A stretch of 35,868 nucleotides of DNA from Gammaproteobacteria bacterium (GTDB lineage Bacteria; Pseudomonadota; Gammaproteobacteria; UBA6429; Thiohalophilaceae). Under the pieces are notes generated by a model. That model worked only from the letters and a program-made list of their open reading frames with translations. It had not been told where the DNA came from and did not search any database. This document shows positions 24,260 to 32,381 of the stretch, piece after piece (the first letter of the stretch is position 1; every line of letters begins with the position of its first letter). The stretch lies in the NCBI GenBank assembly GCA_024641475.1, contig JAHECZ010000027.1, positions 1-35,868 on the forward strand, in the 5' to 3' direction. The position numbers and the translations under genes were made by a program.

Positions 24260-24371
24260 TGACTAGTATCCAGTGACTTGTAGCGAGTGACCGGGATGGA
24301 AAAAGAATTCTAGTTGTTAAACATAATTTTAGGGTGCTCGTTACTTGTAACTTGTCACTCATCACTGGTTT
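24260..24371. repeat. inverted pair of degenerate seven-base repeat arrays
   Basis: Directly after the TPP-enzyme stop come five phased heptamers (24260-24294): TGACTAG, TATCCAG, TGACTTG, TAGCGAG, TGACCGG. After a 42-base AT-rich spacer, the opposite-strand pattern follows (from 24337): CTCGTTA, CTTGTAA, CTTGTCA, CTCATCA, CTGG. The two arrays face each other and can fold into an imperfect long hairpin. No genes lie within. The EEP-family ATG at 24375 is only a few bases beyond. Confidence 0.6.
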
Positions 24372-24374
24372 AAA

Positions 24375-25148
24375 ATGAGCGGTCAACACATAAAAATTAT
24401 GAGTTACAACGTACAGGTGGGGATCAATACTCGCTTCCCGCACCAGTACATTACGCATAGCTGGAAACACCTGTTTCCCCACACACAACGCTTGTCGAAT
24501 TTGGATAAGGTGGCGCAACTCATGAGCGATTGCGATATCGTCGGAGTTCAAGAGGTGGATGCAGGATCCTTGCGGAGCAATTACATCAACCTGGTTGAGT
24601 ATATGGCACTTAAGGCCGGTCAACCCTACTGGTATCACCAGGTAAATCGTAATCTCGGGCGACTGGCACAACACAGCAACGGTCTGTTGAGTCGTTTTTA
24701 TCCAACGCGAATCGAAGATATTTCTTTGCCAGCACTGATTCCCGGGCGCAATGCCATCCTGGCTTGTTATGGCAAAGAGGAGCAGGGCATTGCGGTGGTT
24801 ATCGCGCACCTGTCGCTGAGTATGCGGGCGCGCTTGCGACAAATCGAATACATCAGTGAACGTATCAGCGGCTTACGCCACGTCATTCTGATGGGAGATT
24901 TGAATTGCAAACCCGACAGCAAGGAAATGAATTTATTATTCCGGCTTACGCGTTTGCACGAACCGATCGAAGAGACCTTAACCTTCCCAAGCTGGCGGCC
25001 GCAGCATAGTATTGACCATATTCTGGTCACGCCGGAGTTTAAGGTCCAAAAGGTGACGGCGCTAAATCATGCCTACTCAGATCACTTACCGATTTTGATG
25101 GAGTTAGGGCTGCCCGAGGGTATCGAAATGGCGCGGTTAGCAGCATGA
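24375..25148 (+). CDS. endonuclease/exonuclease/phosphatase (EEP) family protein
   Basis: A 257-residue protein of the DNase I/exonuclease III-like metal-dependent phosphoesterase fold. Conserved points are the N-terminal Asn in MSYNVQVG, the metal Glu in IVGVQEVDAGS, VIAHLSLSMRARLRQIEYIS, the Asp/Asn pair in ILMGDLNCKP, and the C-terminal SIDHILVTPEF and YSDHLPILMEL. There is no signal peptide. It could act on nucleic acids, phospholipids or sugar phosphates; the sequence does not decide. It occupies the same slot as the EEP gene between dsbA and dgcP in Pseudomonas. There is no clear Shine-Dalgarno sequence, and the repeat arrays abut its start. Confidence 0.88.
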   Translation: MSGQHIKIMSYNVQVGINTRFPHQYITHSWKHLFPHTQRLSNLDKVAQLMSDCDIVGVQEVDAGSLRSNYINLVEYMALKAGQPYWYHQVNRNLGRLAQHSNGLLSRFYPTRIEDISLPALIPGRNAILACYGKEEQGIAVVIAHLSLSMRARLRQIEYISERISGLRHVILMGDLNCKPDSKEMNLLFRLTRLHEPIEETLTFPSWRPQHSIDHILVTPEFKVQKVTALNHAYSDHLPILMELGLPEGIEMARLAA

Positions 25149-25241
25149 TTTTGCGACGCAGTACGCCGATTCACTCCGGCAGAACGATTTTAATATAGAG
25201 TCAGGCGGGCGGCCCCGCCTTGCGCAGATAAATATTATAAG

Positions 25242-27215
25242 ATGGCACAACCCGATAAAGACCCGCTGGACCCGACGCTACGCTGGAAGACGCGTTACTA
25301 CGAAGCGCTCGGCGAACTGGAGCAAAAAGAGAAGGCCTGGCGTGACGTCGAGCGCTTGCTTCGCCACCTAACCTCGCGTTTGACATTGGCAGCGGATAGC
25401 CGTCACCCTCCCTTATCCCAGTCACTGGCGACATTACGTAATGAGATTCGCGACGGCAAAGATATTGCCAACTTGCGTTCTCTGATTGAAACCATCAGCC
25501 TGCAAATTGGGGAACTGGATCAAATCCGCAGCGATCGGCAAAGTTTGCGTAGCCCGGCGCGCATTCTGCAAACACTGTTACTGCGCTTGAAAATGCCTGA
25601 GGCGTTAGCAAAACAACATAAAGATGTCGACAAGCACATCCAAAACATGGATGAATTTGCTGACATCAATGTTGCGATAAATCAGGTAGCCGTATTGCTT
25701 AAGCAAATGCTCGAAGTTGAACGGCCGCAGGCGACTCCAGAAGACAGTAAAGATGCAGACGCGCCGCGTGAAGAACGCCGCATGAAATTACTGGAACGGA
25801 TCTTCGCCCGCCACAGCAGCCATGCTGCCAAAAAAACCGCAAATAAACCCGCTGAGTCCGGCAATAGTACGAATGAGGCAGCGGACCATATCGCGAATAA
25901 AGATCAAAATGGGGACAACGACGGCGCTATACCCTATACGCCCAAGACAATCGCCCCTGCCGTCGGGGATTTGTTGTTGCAACTGTCGATGCGTTTGCCA
26001 AATGAAGTGAAACGGCGAATTAATTTTCGGACATTAAAAAGTCACATTAACAAGGCGCGCAAACGTAAAGACCTGTTACCGATTATTGATGTCATCGCAC
26101 AAAATATTTCTGCGGCTTATCATGTTGATTCACCCGGAGATATCACGCTGGATGCCGATTCCATCGCCGTGCTTGCCGATGCGATCAAGGAACTGATTAA
26201 CCAGCTTAAACCCCCGGGTGATTTGCTGCCCAAGGTCGCTGAACTCGAAGCTGAATTCAGTGCGCAGTCCAATAAAGTGGATGGGCTGGTACATTGTTTA
26301 AACTCGCTGGCAAATGTCGTTGCCGAGATATGCAAACGGCTGAGTGTGCAGCGTCAGGAGTTGGAAGGATTCTTCGAAAAACTGGCTGCCCGATTGCAAG
26401 AGCTGGATCAGGATTTGCAAACTTCCGGTACATTGCGTCACGTTACCCATGAACAAGTGATCAGCATGGAGCGAGAAGTCAGAAGTGAAATTCAGGATAT
26501 CCGCACCAGTATGCAAAGCTTGCTGGAGCTTGAGCAACTTAAACACACCGTTGATACCCGCCTGGACGGGCTCGATACACGCATCCGGCAATTTCGTGAA
26601 AACGAAGAAGAGCGCTATCAATATGCCCAATCCTTGATCCAGCAATTAACTTTCAAGGTCCAGGCGCTGGAACAGGATGGTGAGCAATTGCGTGAACGCA
26701 TGGCACAAACGCAACAGGCGGCGATGCTGGATCCGCTTACCGGATTACCCAATCGCAAAGCATATGAAGAACGTGTCACTACCGAAGTCGCACGTTGTCG
26801 ACGTTACCCTACACCATTGACAATGGCGGTCTGGGATGTCGATTTGTTTAAATCCATTAATGACAACTACGGTCATGCAGCAGGCGACCGGGTGTTGCGA
26901 GTTATCGGAGAATTATTAGGCAGTAATATTCGTGAGACCGATTTTGTGGCGCGCTATGGCGGCGAGGAATTTGTATTACTATTGCCGCAAACGACTATCG
27001 ATGTCGCCAACACTGTTTGTGACAAATTGCGACAACTCATCGCGGAAACACCGTTTCATTTTCAGGATAAACCGGTAACCATCACCGTGTCCTGCGGACT
27101 GGCTCAATTACAAGACACGGAAACGGTACTTGCTTTATTTGAACGTGCGGATGCCGCTATGTATCAGGCCAAGCAGGCCGGGCGTAATCGCATTGAAATT
27201 GCCAAAACCGGTTAG
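25242..27215 (+). CDS. dgcP: diguanylate cyclase, DgcP-like
   Basis: A 657-residue soluble protein. The N-terminal two thirds is helical and charged, with likely coiled coils (about 365-490; LEGFFEKLAARLQELDQDLQ), and an acidic/polar linker near 165-225. The C-terminal GGDEF domain (about 497-655) begins DPLTGLPNRKAYEERV and carries the active loop RYGGEEF (GGEEF at 573-577), so it should make c-di-GMP. RETD (564-567) lies exactly five residues before it and forms the inhibitory I-site for product feedback. Length, layout and gene order match Pseudomonas DgcP, which localises to cell poles through FimV. A hairpin AGGCGGG/CCCGCCT lies 22 bases before the ATG. Confidence 0.88.
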   Translation: MAQPDKDPLDPTLRWKTRYYEALGELEQKEKAWRDVERLLRHLTSRLTLAADSRHPPLSQSLATLRNEIRDGKDIANLRSLIETISLQIGELDQIRSDRQSLRSPARILQTLLLRLKMPEALAKQHKDVDKHIQNMDEFADINVAINQVAVLLKQMLEVERPQATPEDSKDADAPREERRMKLLERIFARHSSHAAKKTANKPAESGNSTNEAADHIANKDQNGDNDGAIPYTPKTIAPAVGDLLLQLSMRLPNEVKRRINFRTLKSHINKARKRKDLLPIIDVIAQNISAAYHVDSPGDITLDADSIAVLADAIKELINQLKPPGDLLPKVAELEAEFSAQSNKVDGLVHCLNSLANVVAEICKRLSVQRQELEGFFEKLAARLQELDQDLQTSGTLRHVTHEQVISMEREVRSEIQDIRTSMQSLLELEQLKHTVDTRLDGLDTRIRQFRENEEERYQYAQSLIQQLTFKVQALEQDGEQLRERMAQTQQAAMLDPLTGLPNRKAYEERVTTEVARCRRYPTPLTMAVWDVDLFKSINDNYGHAAGDRVLRVIGELLGSNIRETDFVARYGGEEFVLLLPQTTIDVANTVCDKLRQLIAETPFHFQDKPVTITVSCGLAQLQDTETVLALFERADAAMYQAKQAGRNRIEIAKTG

Positions 27216-27279
27216 TAGCGAATTAACACTACCCGTTCTCTGCACTAAAACCCGGTTATTTTTCTAAGGAGCAACTGAC

Positions 27280-27486
27280 ATGCGCTATATTTCGATTCTT
27301 ATTACGCTGGCGCTTATCGCCGGTATGACCGTGTGGTATATGAAATCTGGCGCATTGTCGACCTCACAAGGCGAGGGTGCGACGCATACTACGCCACAAC
27401 AAACCGTGAAACAGGCCGAAGATGCCGCGAAAGTCTTGCAGCAGACTCTTCAACAGCAGCAACAGCAGATAGAACAGCAAAAGTAA
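27280..27486 (+). CDS. small membrane-anchored Gln-rich protein
   Basis: A 68-residue protein with a good AAGGAG site nine bases before the ATG. Residues 3-21 (YISILITLALIAGMTVWYM) form a single membrane anchor or uncleaved signal. The tail, from about residue 40, is a predicted coiled coil rich in Gln (QTVKQAEDAAKVLQQTLQQQ). No family is recognised. It follows dgcP by 64 bases on the same strand and may be cotranscribed with it. Confidence 0.65.
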   Translation: MRYISILITLALIAGMTVWYMKSGALSTSQGEGATHTTPQQTVKQAEDAAKVLQQTLQQQQQQIEQQK

Positions 27487-27590
27487 AACTACGAAAGTTA
27501 TTTACCGTTATTCCCGTGCATGATTAACTGCCTCATTCCATCGCCCACATCCGTGTAAGCGATTGCCAGAATGGCGAATGAGTCAGTAGC

Positions 27591-28109
27591 TTACTGGAAA
27601 TTCTTGGATGGTGGTCCAAACGAGTGGCGTTGGCTGTTATCCGTTTCCGTACTACGCGTTGCGTCGGCACTGGCAGTTTGCTTGCCTTTGGAAAAATTCC
27701 AGTTCTTTTCACCATCGAAATCAAATTTTCCGACATAACTTAATGATGAAACCCGGGTATCGGTTTTCTCAAAACGTTTGTCACGAAAATTTAACTGGTA
27801 GCGATCGCCGTTGTTATCGACCAGCAGATAATCCTGCGCATCTTTTTTATAAAGTTTCACCTTGGCTTTACCATTCATGCCGTCTTTGAGGCTGGCAGAA
27901 AATAATTGTTTGTCGCCTTCAGAAGCCGTGACGATGCGTTCTTTTACCGTAGCCTTGTCATCGGCAGTGGCGACTTTCATGGTCACCGCCATTGCGGAGT
28001 TAGGTAACTTGAATTCTGCTTGTTGGGCGACATCAGTCTTGGAGCAGGCAAACAGCAGCCCGGCTATTGCGATGCCCAGAATTGCCGACAGGTATTTAAA
28101 ATATTGCAT
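27591..28109 (-). CDS. putative lipoprotein of unknown function
   Basis: A 172-residue protein with a lipoprotein signal: MQYFKYLSAILGIAIAGLLF followed by the lipobox Cys in LFACSK at residue 22. A GGGGAG ribosome binding site precedes the ATG. The mature part is charged and beta-like, with repeated Lys/Asp pairs (AKVKLYKKDAQDYLLVDNNG and GDRYQLNFRDKRFEK) and a Ser/Thr-rich tail. Asp at +3 after the Cys (C-S-K-T-D is +4) does not give a clear retention signal. No family recognised. It converges on the small Gln-rich gene across about 100 bases with an imperfect CTCATTC/GAATGAG hairpin (27532-27582). Confidence 0.72.
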   Translation of the reverse strand: MQYFKYLSAILGIAIAGLLFACSKTDVAQQAEFKLPNSAMAVTMKVATADDKATVKERIVTASEGDKQLFSASLKDGMNGKAKVKLYKKDAQDYLLVDNNGDRYQLNFRDKRFEKTDTRVSSLSYVGKFDFDGEKNWNFSKGKQTASADATRSTETDNSQRHSFGPPSKNFQ

Positions 28110-28148
28110 GAATTTTCTCCCCGTAAATAAAAAAATTATTGTAACTAA

Positions 28149-29357
28149 TTAATTCCCCGATTTTATCCGTTTTTGTACTACCTGATAATAACGGCGCATA
28201 TCGGTCCTGGCCAGCGCGAGATCCTTGAGTAGCGTGTCAATCGTAACCAGGTCCTGGCTGGGGCGACCAAACATTTCCTGTTGCGCACCGTGGCGGATAA
28301 TCGTGATTTGTCCGCCGCGAATTTCCAGTATCGCACCGATCAATGGTGGCTTGCCATACCGCTTAATCATGGTTTGCAGTAACTGCCGTTGTTTTTGTGG
28401 CGATAATGATTCTTTGGAATAAGGCGACAGCACTGCCAGTTCATCATCAAAAATATCCGCAAGTCTCAGCAGGACTGTGGGGCGAACCTGTTTTAATGCC
28501 GCGACATAAGCATCACTGGTCAGGCGTAAATAGGCTTGCCCGGCATCAGTTTCCAGAAACTTTATATAAATGCCCAGTTCATCCACAATCATGTCACGGT
28601 AGGTGCCGGCAAACAGGTGTGGCAACAGCTGCTGGGTAAGTCCATCCATACGCGTGCGGGAGAGCTTTACTGCCTGTTCGAGTTCTTTAGGTGAGGTACG
28701 CTCGGTCGGTGGTTTGATGCCGTTATTAACCACCAGATAAAATTCGACGGTTTCGGTGATCATCTTGGCGGTGCTGGCGAAGGCAACCTTGTCGTAGCGT
28801 TTGTATAATTGCTCACGCTCTTTGGAGAAATTAGGCGCCTTTAACGGAATGGTGCGTTCCAGTTCGTTATATTGCAATGGCGGTGCTTTCGATTCGGCTT
28901 CGCGAACCTTTTTACCGAAAGGCGAATCCAGCCATTTGACGATCTCGGCCAGCTGTTCGGGCTTGCCCGTTTTGGCAATATATTCTTCAAATAATCCGGG
29001 TATGGGATCAAATGCCTGACCGAGTACGCCATTAATTTTTTCCGCCATGGGTTTATCGATCGATATCGACAATTGGCTATCACCACCACTGAGACCGCTC
29101 TTGAGCTGTGTAAGGGTTTTATCACCATTGGTGAATAGCCAGATTTTGTGCGCCAGTTCGGCTGGGCTGCCTGCAGCATGTTTGACTGCGGGGTTGGGTG
29201 ACGGGGGCACTATCGCAGGTGCGGGAGTGGCAAGTGGTGCATGCTGTGTGGCAGTAGTTGCCGGTTTGGTTGGTGCGGTTTGGGCGCTGACAATCGGTAA
29301 ATTGCCAAGTAATAATCCAAGAATGGCCGTGCGCGAAATGTATTGCAATAACAACAT
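28149..29357 (-). CDS. exported protein with two DUF2059-like segments
   Basis: A 402-residue protein. The signal peptide (about 1-25, ending IVSAQ) is followed by an Ala/Pro/Thr-rich linker (to about 70). Two helical stretches recall the DUF2059 pattern of a helix, F/W-x-x-S/T-P/A-x-G-x-x: LAEIVKWLDSPFGKKVREAE (about 137-156) and LGIYIKFLETDAGQAYLRLT (about 262-281). The C-terminal part continues with DIFDDELAVLSPYSKES and GGQITIIRHGAQQEMFGRPS. The function of DUF2059 proteins is not established. It lies 24 bases downstream of the PDC-sensor-like gene on the same strand, so the two may be an operon. Assignment is tentative. Confidence 0.6.
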   Translation of the reverse strand: MLLLQYISRTAILGLLLGNLPIVSAQTAPTKPATTATQHAPLATPAPAIVPPSPNPAVKHAAGSPAELAHKIWLFTNGDKTLTQLKSGLSGGDSQLSISIDKPMAEKINGVLGQAFDPIPGLFEEYIAKTGKPEQLAEIVKWLDSPFGKKVREAESKAPPLQYNELERTIPLKAPNFSKEREQLYKRYDKVAFASTAKMITETVEFYLVVNNGIKPPTERTSPKELEQAVKLSRTRMDGLTQQLLPHLFAGTYRDMIVDELGIYIKFLETDAGQAYLRLTSDAYVAALKQVRPTVLLRLADIFDDELAVLSPYSKESLSPQKQRQLLQTMIKRYGKPPLIGAILEIRGGQITIIRHGAQQEMFGRPSQDLVTIDTLLKDLALARTDMRRYYQVVQKRIKSGN

Positions 29358-29381
29358 GAAATGAGTCCTTGTGTGTATTGT

Positions 29382-30350
29382 TTAATTTTTTGTGCTTGTC
29401 GAATCAGTTAGCGCAGCAGTAGGTAGTGGCATGCCAAGCCAGTGGTGTAATTCCTGATTTAAAAATTCGTCGGCGGACATAAAACAGGTGCCATCACTGA
29501 CAAAACTCAGGCTAACCATTGAGTTGACGATATTAAAGGAAGCCGAGCGTAACATGTTCGCGTCACTGATTTCCCGCAAGGTTTTGATTTGCGCCAGTAC
29601 CTGTGGAATTTTCTCTGTGTTAATGCTCGCCTGTGCACAGTAGGCTTGTTTGGGATATTGCACAAATAATTCGGGCTTGAGCAGATCGGCCACATCATGC
29701 AGATGGTAATTCAGCGGATCGGCACTTGACCATAGCACGCAGCGGGCGCTATTAAAGTGCAATTGGAATTGGAATACACCATGTTCCTGTAAGAGCGTAA
29801 TCAGGATGTAGGTCAGATAATCCAGATGATCATCCGCTGCGCTGATAATCGCGGCAGGTTTATTTTCGCGTCCTTGTTGCGTGCTTTGGCGTAACATGCG
29901 TCGTAAGGCCGGTGCAGAGATTTCCGGCAGCTCTTTCAGGCTGAAATCAGCGGCAATGAAACCCAACAGGCTGTTCTGATGACGAATGGCCTGCAAGGCA
30001 GTAATACAGGGTTGCATACTGCGTGCGCTCAGGTAGGCAGCTGACAATGTCATGCCTCGATAAGGCAGATTGCCCTGCAGGTATGGCCGTGTCGAAAGGT
30101 CCTGACCCTGCCAGGTATTATCTATGAGCTGTCGATTCACATTCGCGCTAATTTGCCGACCCGTTGTGTCCAGAACATACAATAACTGGCAATGCGGCAG
30201 TCGACGAAACTCTTGTTGTAAATTCTGCGTAAGCGCATCGGTGGAACCCCAGAGTGGACCGCAGGCAATAGCCAGCTGTTCCAGCGGAGCCTTTACCAGG
30301 CTGGCGAGAAATTTTTTCTTGTGCGATACCGTATCGTCGAACAGAGCCAT
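29382..30350 (-). CDS. soluble PDC-sensor-like (Cache fold) protein
   Basis: A 322-residue protein without signal peptide or membrane segment. Residues about 45-150 read like a PDC/Cache ligand-binding domain: CQLLYVLDTTGRQISANVNR, GQDLSTRPYLQGNLPYRGMT, SLLGFIAADFSLKELPE. In most proteins this fold is extracytoplasmic and linked to a signalling output; here no output domain (GGDEF, kinase, methyl-accepting) is visible, and the C-terminal half is unassigned. It is divergent from the lipoprotein gene at 30564. The ATG at 30350 was chosen as first in frame. Its role is unknown; a cytoplasmic small-molecule sensor is inferred. Confidence 0.62.
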   Translation of the reverse strand: MALFDDTVSHKKKFLASLVKAPLEQLAIACGPLWGSTDALTQNLQQEFRRLPHCQLLYVLDTTGRQISANVNRQLIDNTWQGQDLSTRPYLQGNLPYRGMTLSAAYLSARSMQPCITALQAIRHQNSLLGFIAADFSLKELPEISAPALRRMLRQSTQQGRENKPAAIISAADDHLDYLTYILITLLQEHGVFQFQLHFNSARCVLWSSADPLNYHLHDVADLLKPELFVQYPKQAYCAQASINTEKIPQVLAQIKTLREISDANMLRSASFNIVNSMVSLSFVSDGTCFMSADEFLNQELHHWLGMPLPTAALTDSTSTKN

Positions 30351-30563
30351 AAATACCGTGTGATTTAGTAGTCAGTGGATAACATCCCATTATTAGAAGC
30401 GAAATTAGCCTGTCAATACCGTGATTAATACCGCATCCGGCCAATAGCCTCCATTATAATAGTGTTTATAGCCAAAACAGCCGTGAATGGGATTGTGGCG
30501 GGTCTGCCAAGTAACGCACAAGGGATGGGGGTTTTTCAGACGGGAGTTTGGCATAATGCCAGC

Positions 30564-31070
30564 ATGCTTATCCAGTTCCCCAAAATACTGTTGTTCTGCG
30601 CCATCTTGCTGCTCAGTGGCTGCAGTTGGTTATCCTGGTTCAATACGGAAAAACCCGCAGATGCCATTACCATCGTAAACCGTCTGAATGAAGCTGCAGC
30701 AGCGCAAACTGGCGCGAAGCCGCCGCATGTTGATTTACCGGTACGCGTCAATTATTCATTCAAGTCTAAACCAGCGGTGGCCACCGACCTTGAAGTGGAA
30801 ATTGAGTACATGGCGCTCAAGCCCATCGATGAGCTTATGGTTGGTTACACTACCGGTGATGGTTTGGCATTGGCAGAAGGTGCCGCTCCGCGGACCTATA
30901 CTGCGCTCAAACAATTCGATGTCATTACGCGACGTGTGATCGTGGTTCCGAGCCAGGAGAATCGTTTTGTTCTTAGTCTCTATGTCGTGACCAAGGTTGC
31001 TGACGAAGAACGCGGTGAACAAATTACCGTTCCCATTGCAGTGGGCAGATATAGTCTGCAAGCGCCATAA
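30564..31070 (+). CDS. putative lipoprotein of unknown function
   Basis: A 168-residue protein. I chose the ATG at 30564 because it gives a clear lipoprotein signal, MLIQFPKILLFCAILLLSGC, with the lipobox LSGC at residues 17-20; the longer in-frame start would bury the signal inside. After the Cys the sequence is SWLSWFN with no Asp at +2, suggesting the outer membrane by the classical rule. The mature domain is beta-rich (VRVNYSFKSKPAVATDLEVE, YTALKQFDVITRRVIVVPSQ) and resembles no family I can name. It is followed after three bases by the 78-residue gene. Confidence 0.72.
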   Translation: MLIQFPKILLFCAILLLSGCSWLSWFNTEKPADAITIVNRLNEAAAAQTGAKPPHVDLPVRVNYSFKSKPAVATDLEVEIEYMALKPIDELMVGYTTGDGLALAEGAAPRTYTALKQFDVITRRVIVVPSQENRFVLSLYVVTKVADEERGEQITVPIAVGRYSLQAP

Positions 31071-31073
31071 GTC

Positions 31074-31310
31074 ATGCGTGGTTTTGTCCCGCCTGATCCG
31101 GAAACCTCTGTTTCAGAGATGCGCTATGCGGTGATCATGACCAGGCGCACCGATCGCAAACGTTATCCCGCCGGCTGTGTGGAGATTGTCGCAGATGCAG
31201 ACGCTGCGCTGACTGGTGCACAACCAGGCCAGCAATTTGCTGCGCGTGTGTTAGGGCCATCAAAATCTTCGGAAGGCCAATACATTTATTATCTGATGGA
31301 GTGGTTGTGA
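31074..31310 (+). CDS. small hypothetical protein coupled to the upstream lipoprotein
   Basis: A 78-residue protein starting three bases after the lipoprotein stop. It is mixed in charge with a short C-terminal aromatic stretch (YIYYLMEWL) and has no signal peptide or membrane helix. The core VSEMRYAVIMTRRTDRKRYP and CVEIVADADAALTGAQPG look like a compact alpha/beta fold. An internal ATG at residue 16 is an alternative start. No family recognised. Tight spacing suggests cotranscription with the lipoprotein gene. Confidence 0.6.
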   Translation: MRGFVPPDPETSVSEMRYAVIMTRRTDRKRYPAGCVEIVADADAALTGAQPGQQFAARVLGPSKSSEGQYIYYLMEWL

Positions 31311-31363
31311 ATTGATTTTCACAAGTATCTAGCCAGAAAAATAGATTTCTTTACTAAACCATA

Positions 31364-32113
31364 ATGGCCCTCATCTTTGAAAAACATCACAATGGCAAGC
31401 AGTACGAAGTTCGTAGTGCTGGTCTGGCGCGACGGTTATATACCGATGGCGTATTTCATACCCAGGTTCATCCACAACGATTTTTCACTGCGAATGTTTG
31501 GGACTGTCTGAGTTTAACCAGCTTGTTCCTGGCGCCAACCCAGGTGCGTCGCGTGTTGGTGTTAGGCGTGGGTGGTGGCGCGGTGATTCGCCAGATTGGG
31601 CAATTATTTCCGCAAGCACAGTTCGTGGGTGTTGAACTCGATAAGGTCCATCTGCAATTGGCCAGGCGCTTTTTCGGATTAGCATCCAGGCGGATCACGT
31701 TGCTCCATGCGGATGCGCTAGAGTGGGTGGCGCAATATCGCGGTCCCAAATTTGATCTGATCATTGAAGATTTGTTTACAGAGGCAAAGAGGCAGCCCGA
31801 GCGAGTACGCGTTGCCGACCGTAGCTGGTTTGTGCAGTTATCACGGCACCTGACGCGACGTGGTGCGCTGGTTTTCAATTTTATATCGCCACGCGAAATG
31901 CAGCGCTGTAGTTTTTTTCAGGACCGTGCCAGCCGAAGTGAATTCAACTCGGTTTGCCGGTTTACGTTGCAAGTCTATGAGAATGCGGTGGGTATCTTCA
32001 TGCGACATACCGCGACATTGGCAGATTGGCACACACACTTGGCGCGGCATCCCGCGGTGCTACGCGAATTTAGCCAGCATAAGCATAAATATCGATTGCG
32101 AAAATTAGCCTGA
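31364..32113 (+). CDS. spermidine-synthase-fold methyltransferase-like protein
   Basis: A 249-residue Rossmann-fold protein of the SpeE-like group. It has the nucleotide-binding glycine loop VLVLGVGGGAVIRQI (about 66-80), VGVELDKVHLQLARRFF and ITLLHADALEWVAQY. Where true spermidine synthases carry the catalytic DSxDP, this has KFDLIIEDLFTEAKRQ, so aminopropyl transfer is doubtful and it is better seen as an SAM-dependent enzyme of unknown substrate. The N-terminus HHNGKQYEVRSAGLARRLYT resembles the short beta domain of the family. There is no evident Shine-Dalgarno sequence before ATG 31364. Possible link with the methionine salvage genes downstream is only by proximity. Confidence 0.75.
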   Translation: MALIFEKHHNGKQYEVRSAGLARRLYTDGVFHTQVHPQRFFTANVWDCLSLTSLFLAPTQVRRVLVLGVGGGAVIRQIGQLFPQAQFVGVELDKVHLQLARRFFGLASRRITLLHADALEWVAQYRGPKFDLIIEDLFTEAKRQPERVRVADRSWFVQLSRHLTRRGALVFNFISPREMQRCSFFQDRASRSEFNSVCRFTLQVYENAVGIFMRHTATLADWHTHLARHPAVLREFSQHKHKYRLRKLA

Positions 32114-32114
32114 C

Positions 32115-32274
32115 TTACTTTGCCTGTGACAGGCGGAGCAGAAAATGTTGGTATTCATCGCTATCCCAGGCGCGGCCTCCCAACGCCATATAACGAATCG
32201 AGCAGGTGCTCGGCCCGCACGCTGGAGAGCGGGGCGAGTAACAGCAGCAGGTACAGATAACGGTAATATTTCAC
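32115..32274 (-). pseudogene. possible frameshifted small secreted-protein gene
   Basis: A GTG at 32274 opens a signal-peptide-like start, KYYRYLYLLLLLAPLSSVRA, followed by EHLLDSLYG and an early stop at 32161. One frame over, the sequence reads SIRYMALGGRAWDSDEYQHF LLRLSQAK and then stops at 32115. Joined near the DS residues, this gives a plausible ~54-residue exported peptide. It may be a broken gene, a sequencing error or chance. The rest of the 32114-32381 gap holds nothing else that I can support. Confidence 0.28.
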
Positions 32275-32381
32275 GCGGGGATTCTCTGGCAAGGTTGTAG
32301 CGCTACACAGTAGAATAGCGGCAAGTGTAACAGCTTGCCATCGTCGTGAGCGATGTTGCTGAATTGACAAGTGGATTGAGA

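Noticed and set aside
24222-24842. A 206-codon minus-strand frame across the repeat arrays and the EEP gene
   Set aside because: It runs antisense through conserved EEP motifs and through repeats; not a plausible gene.
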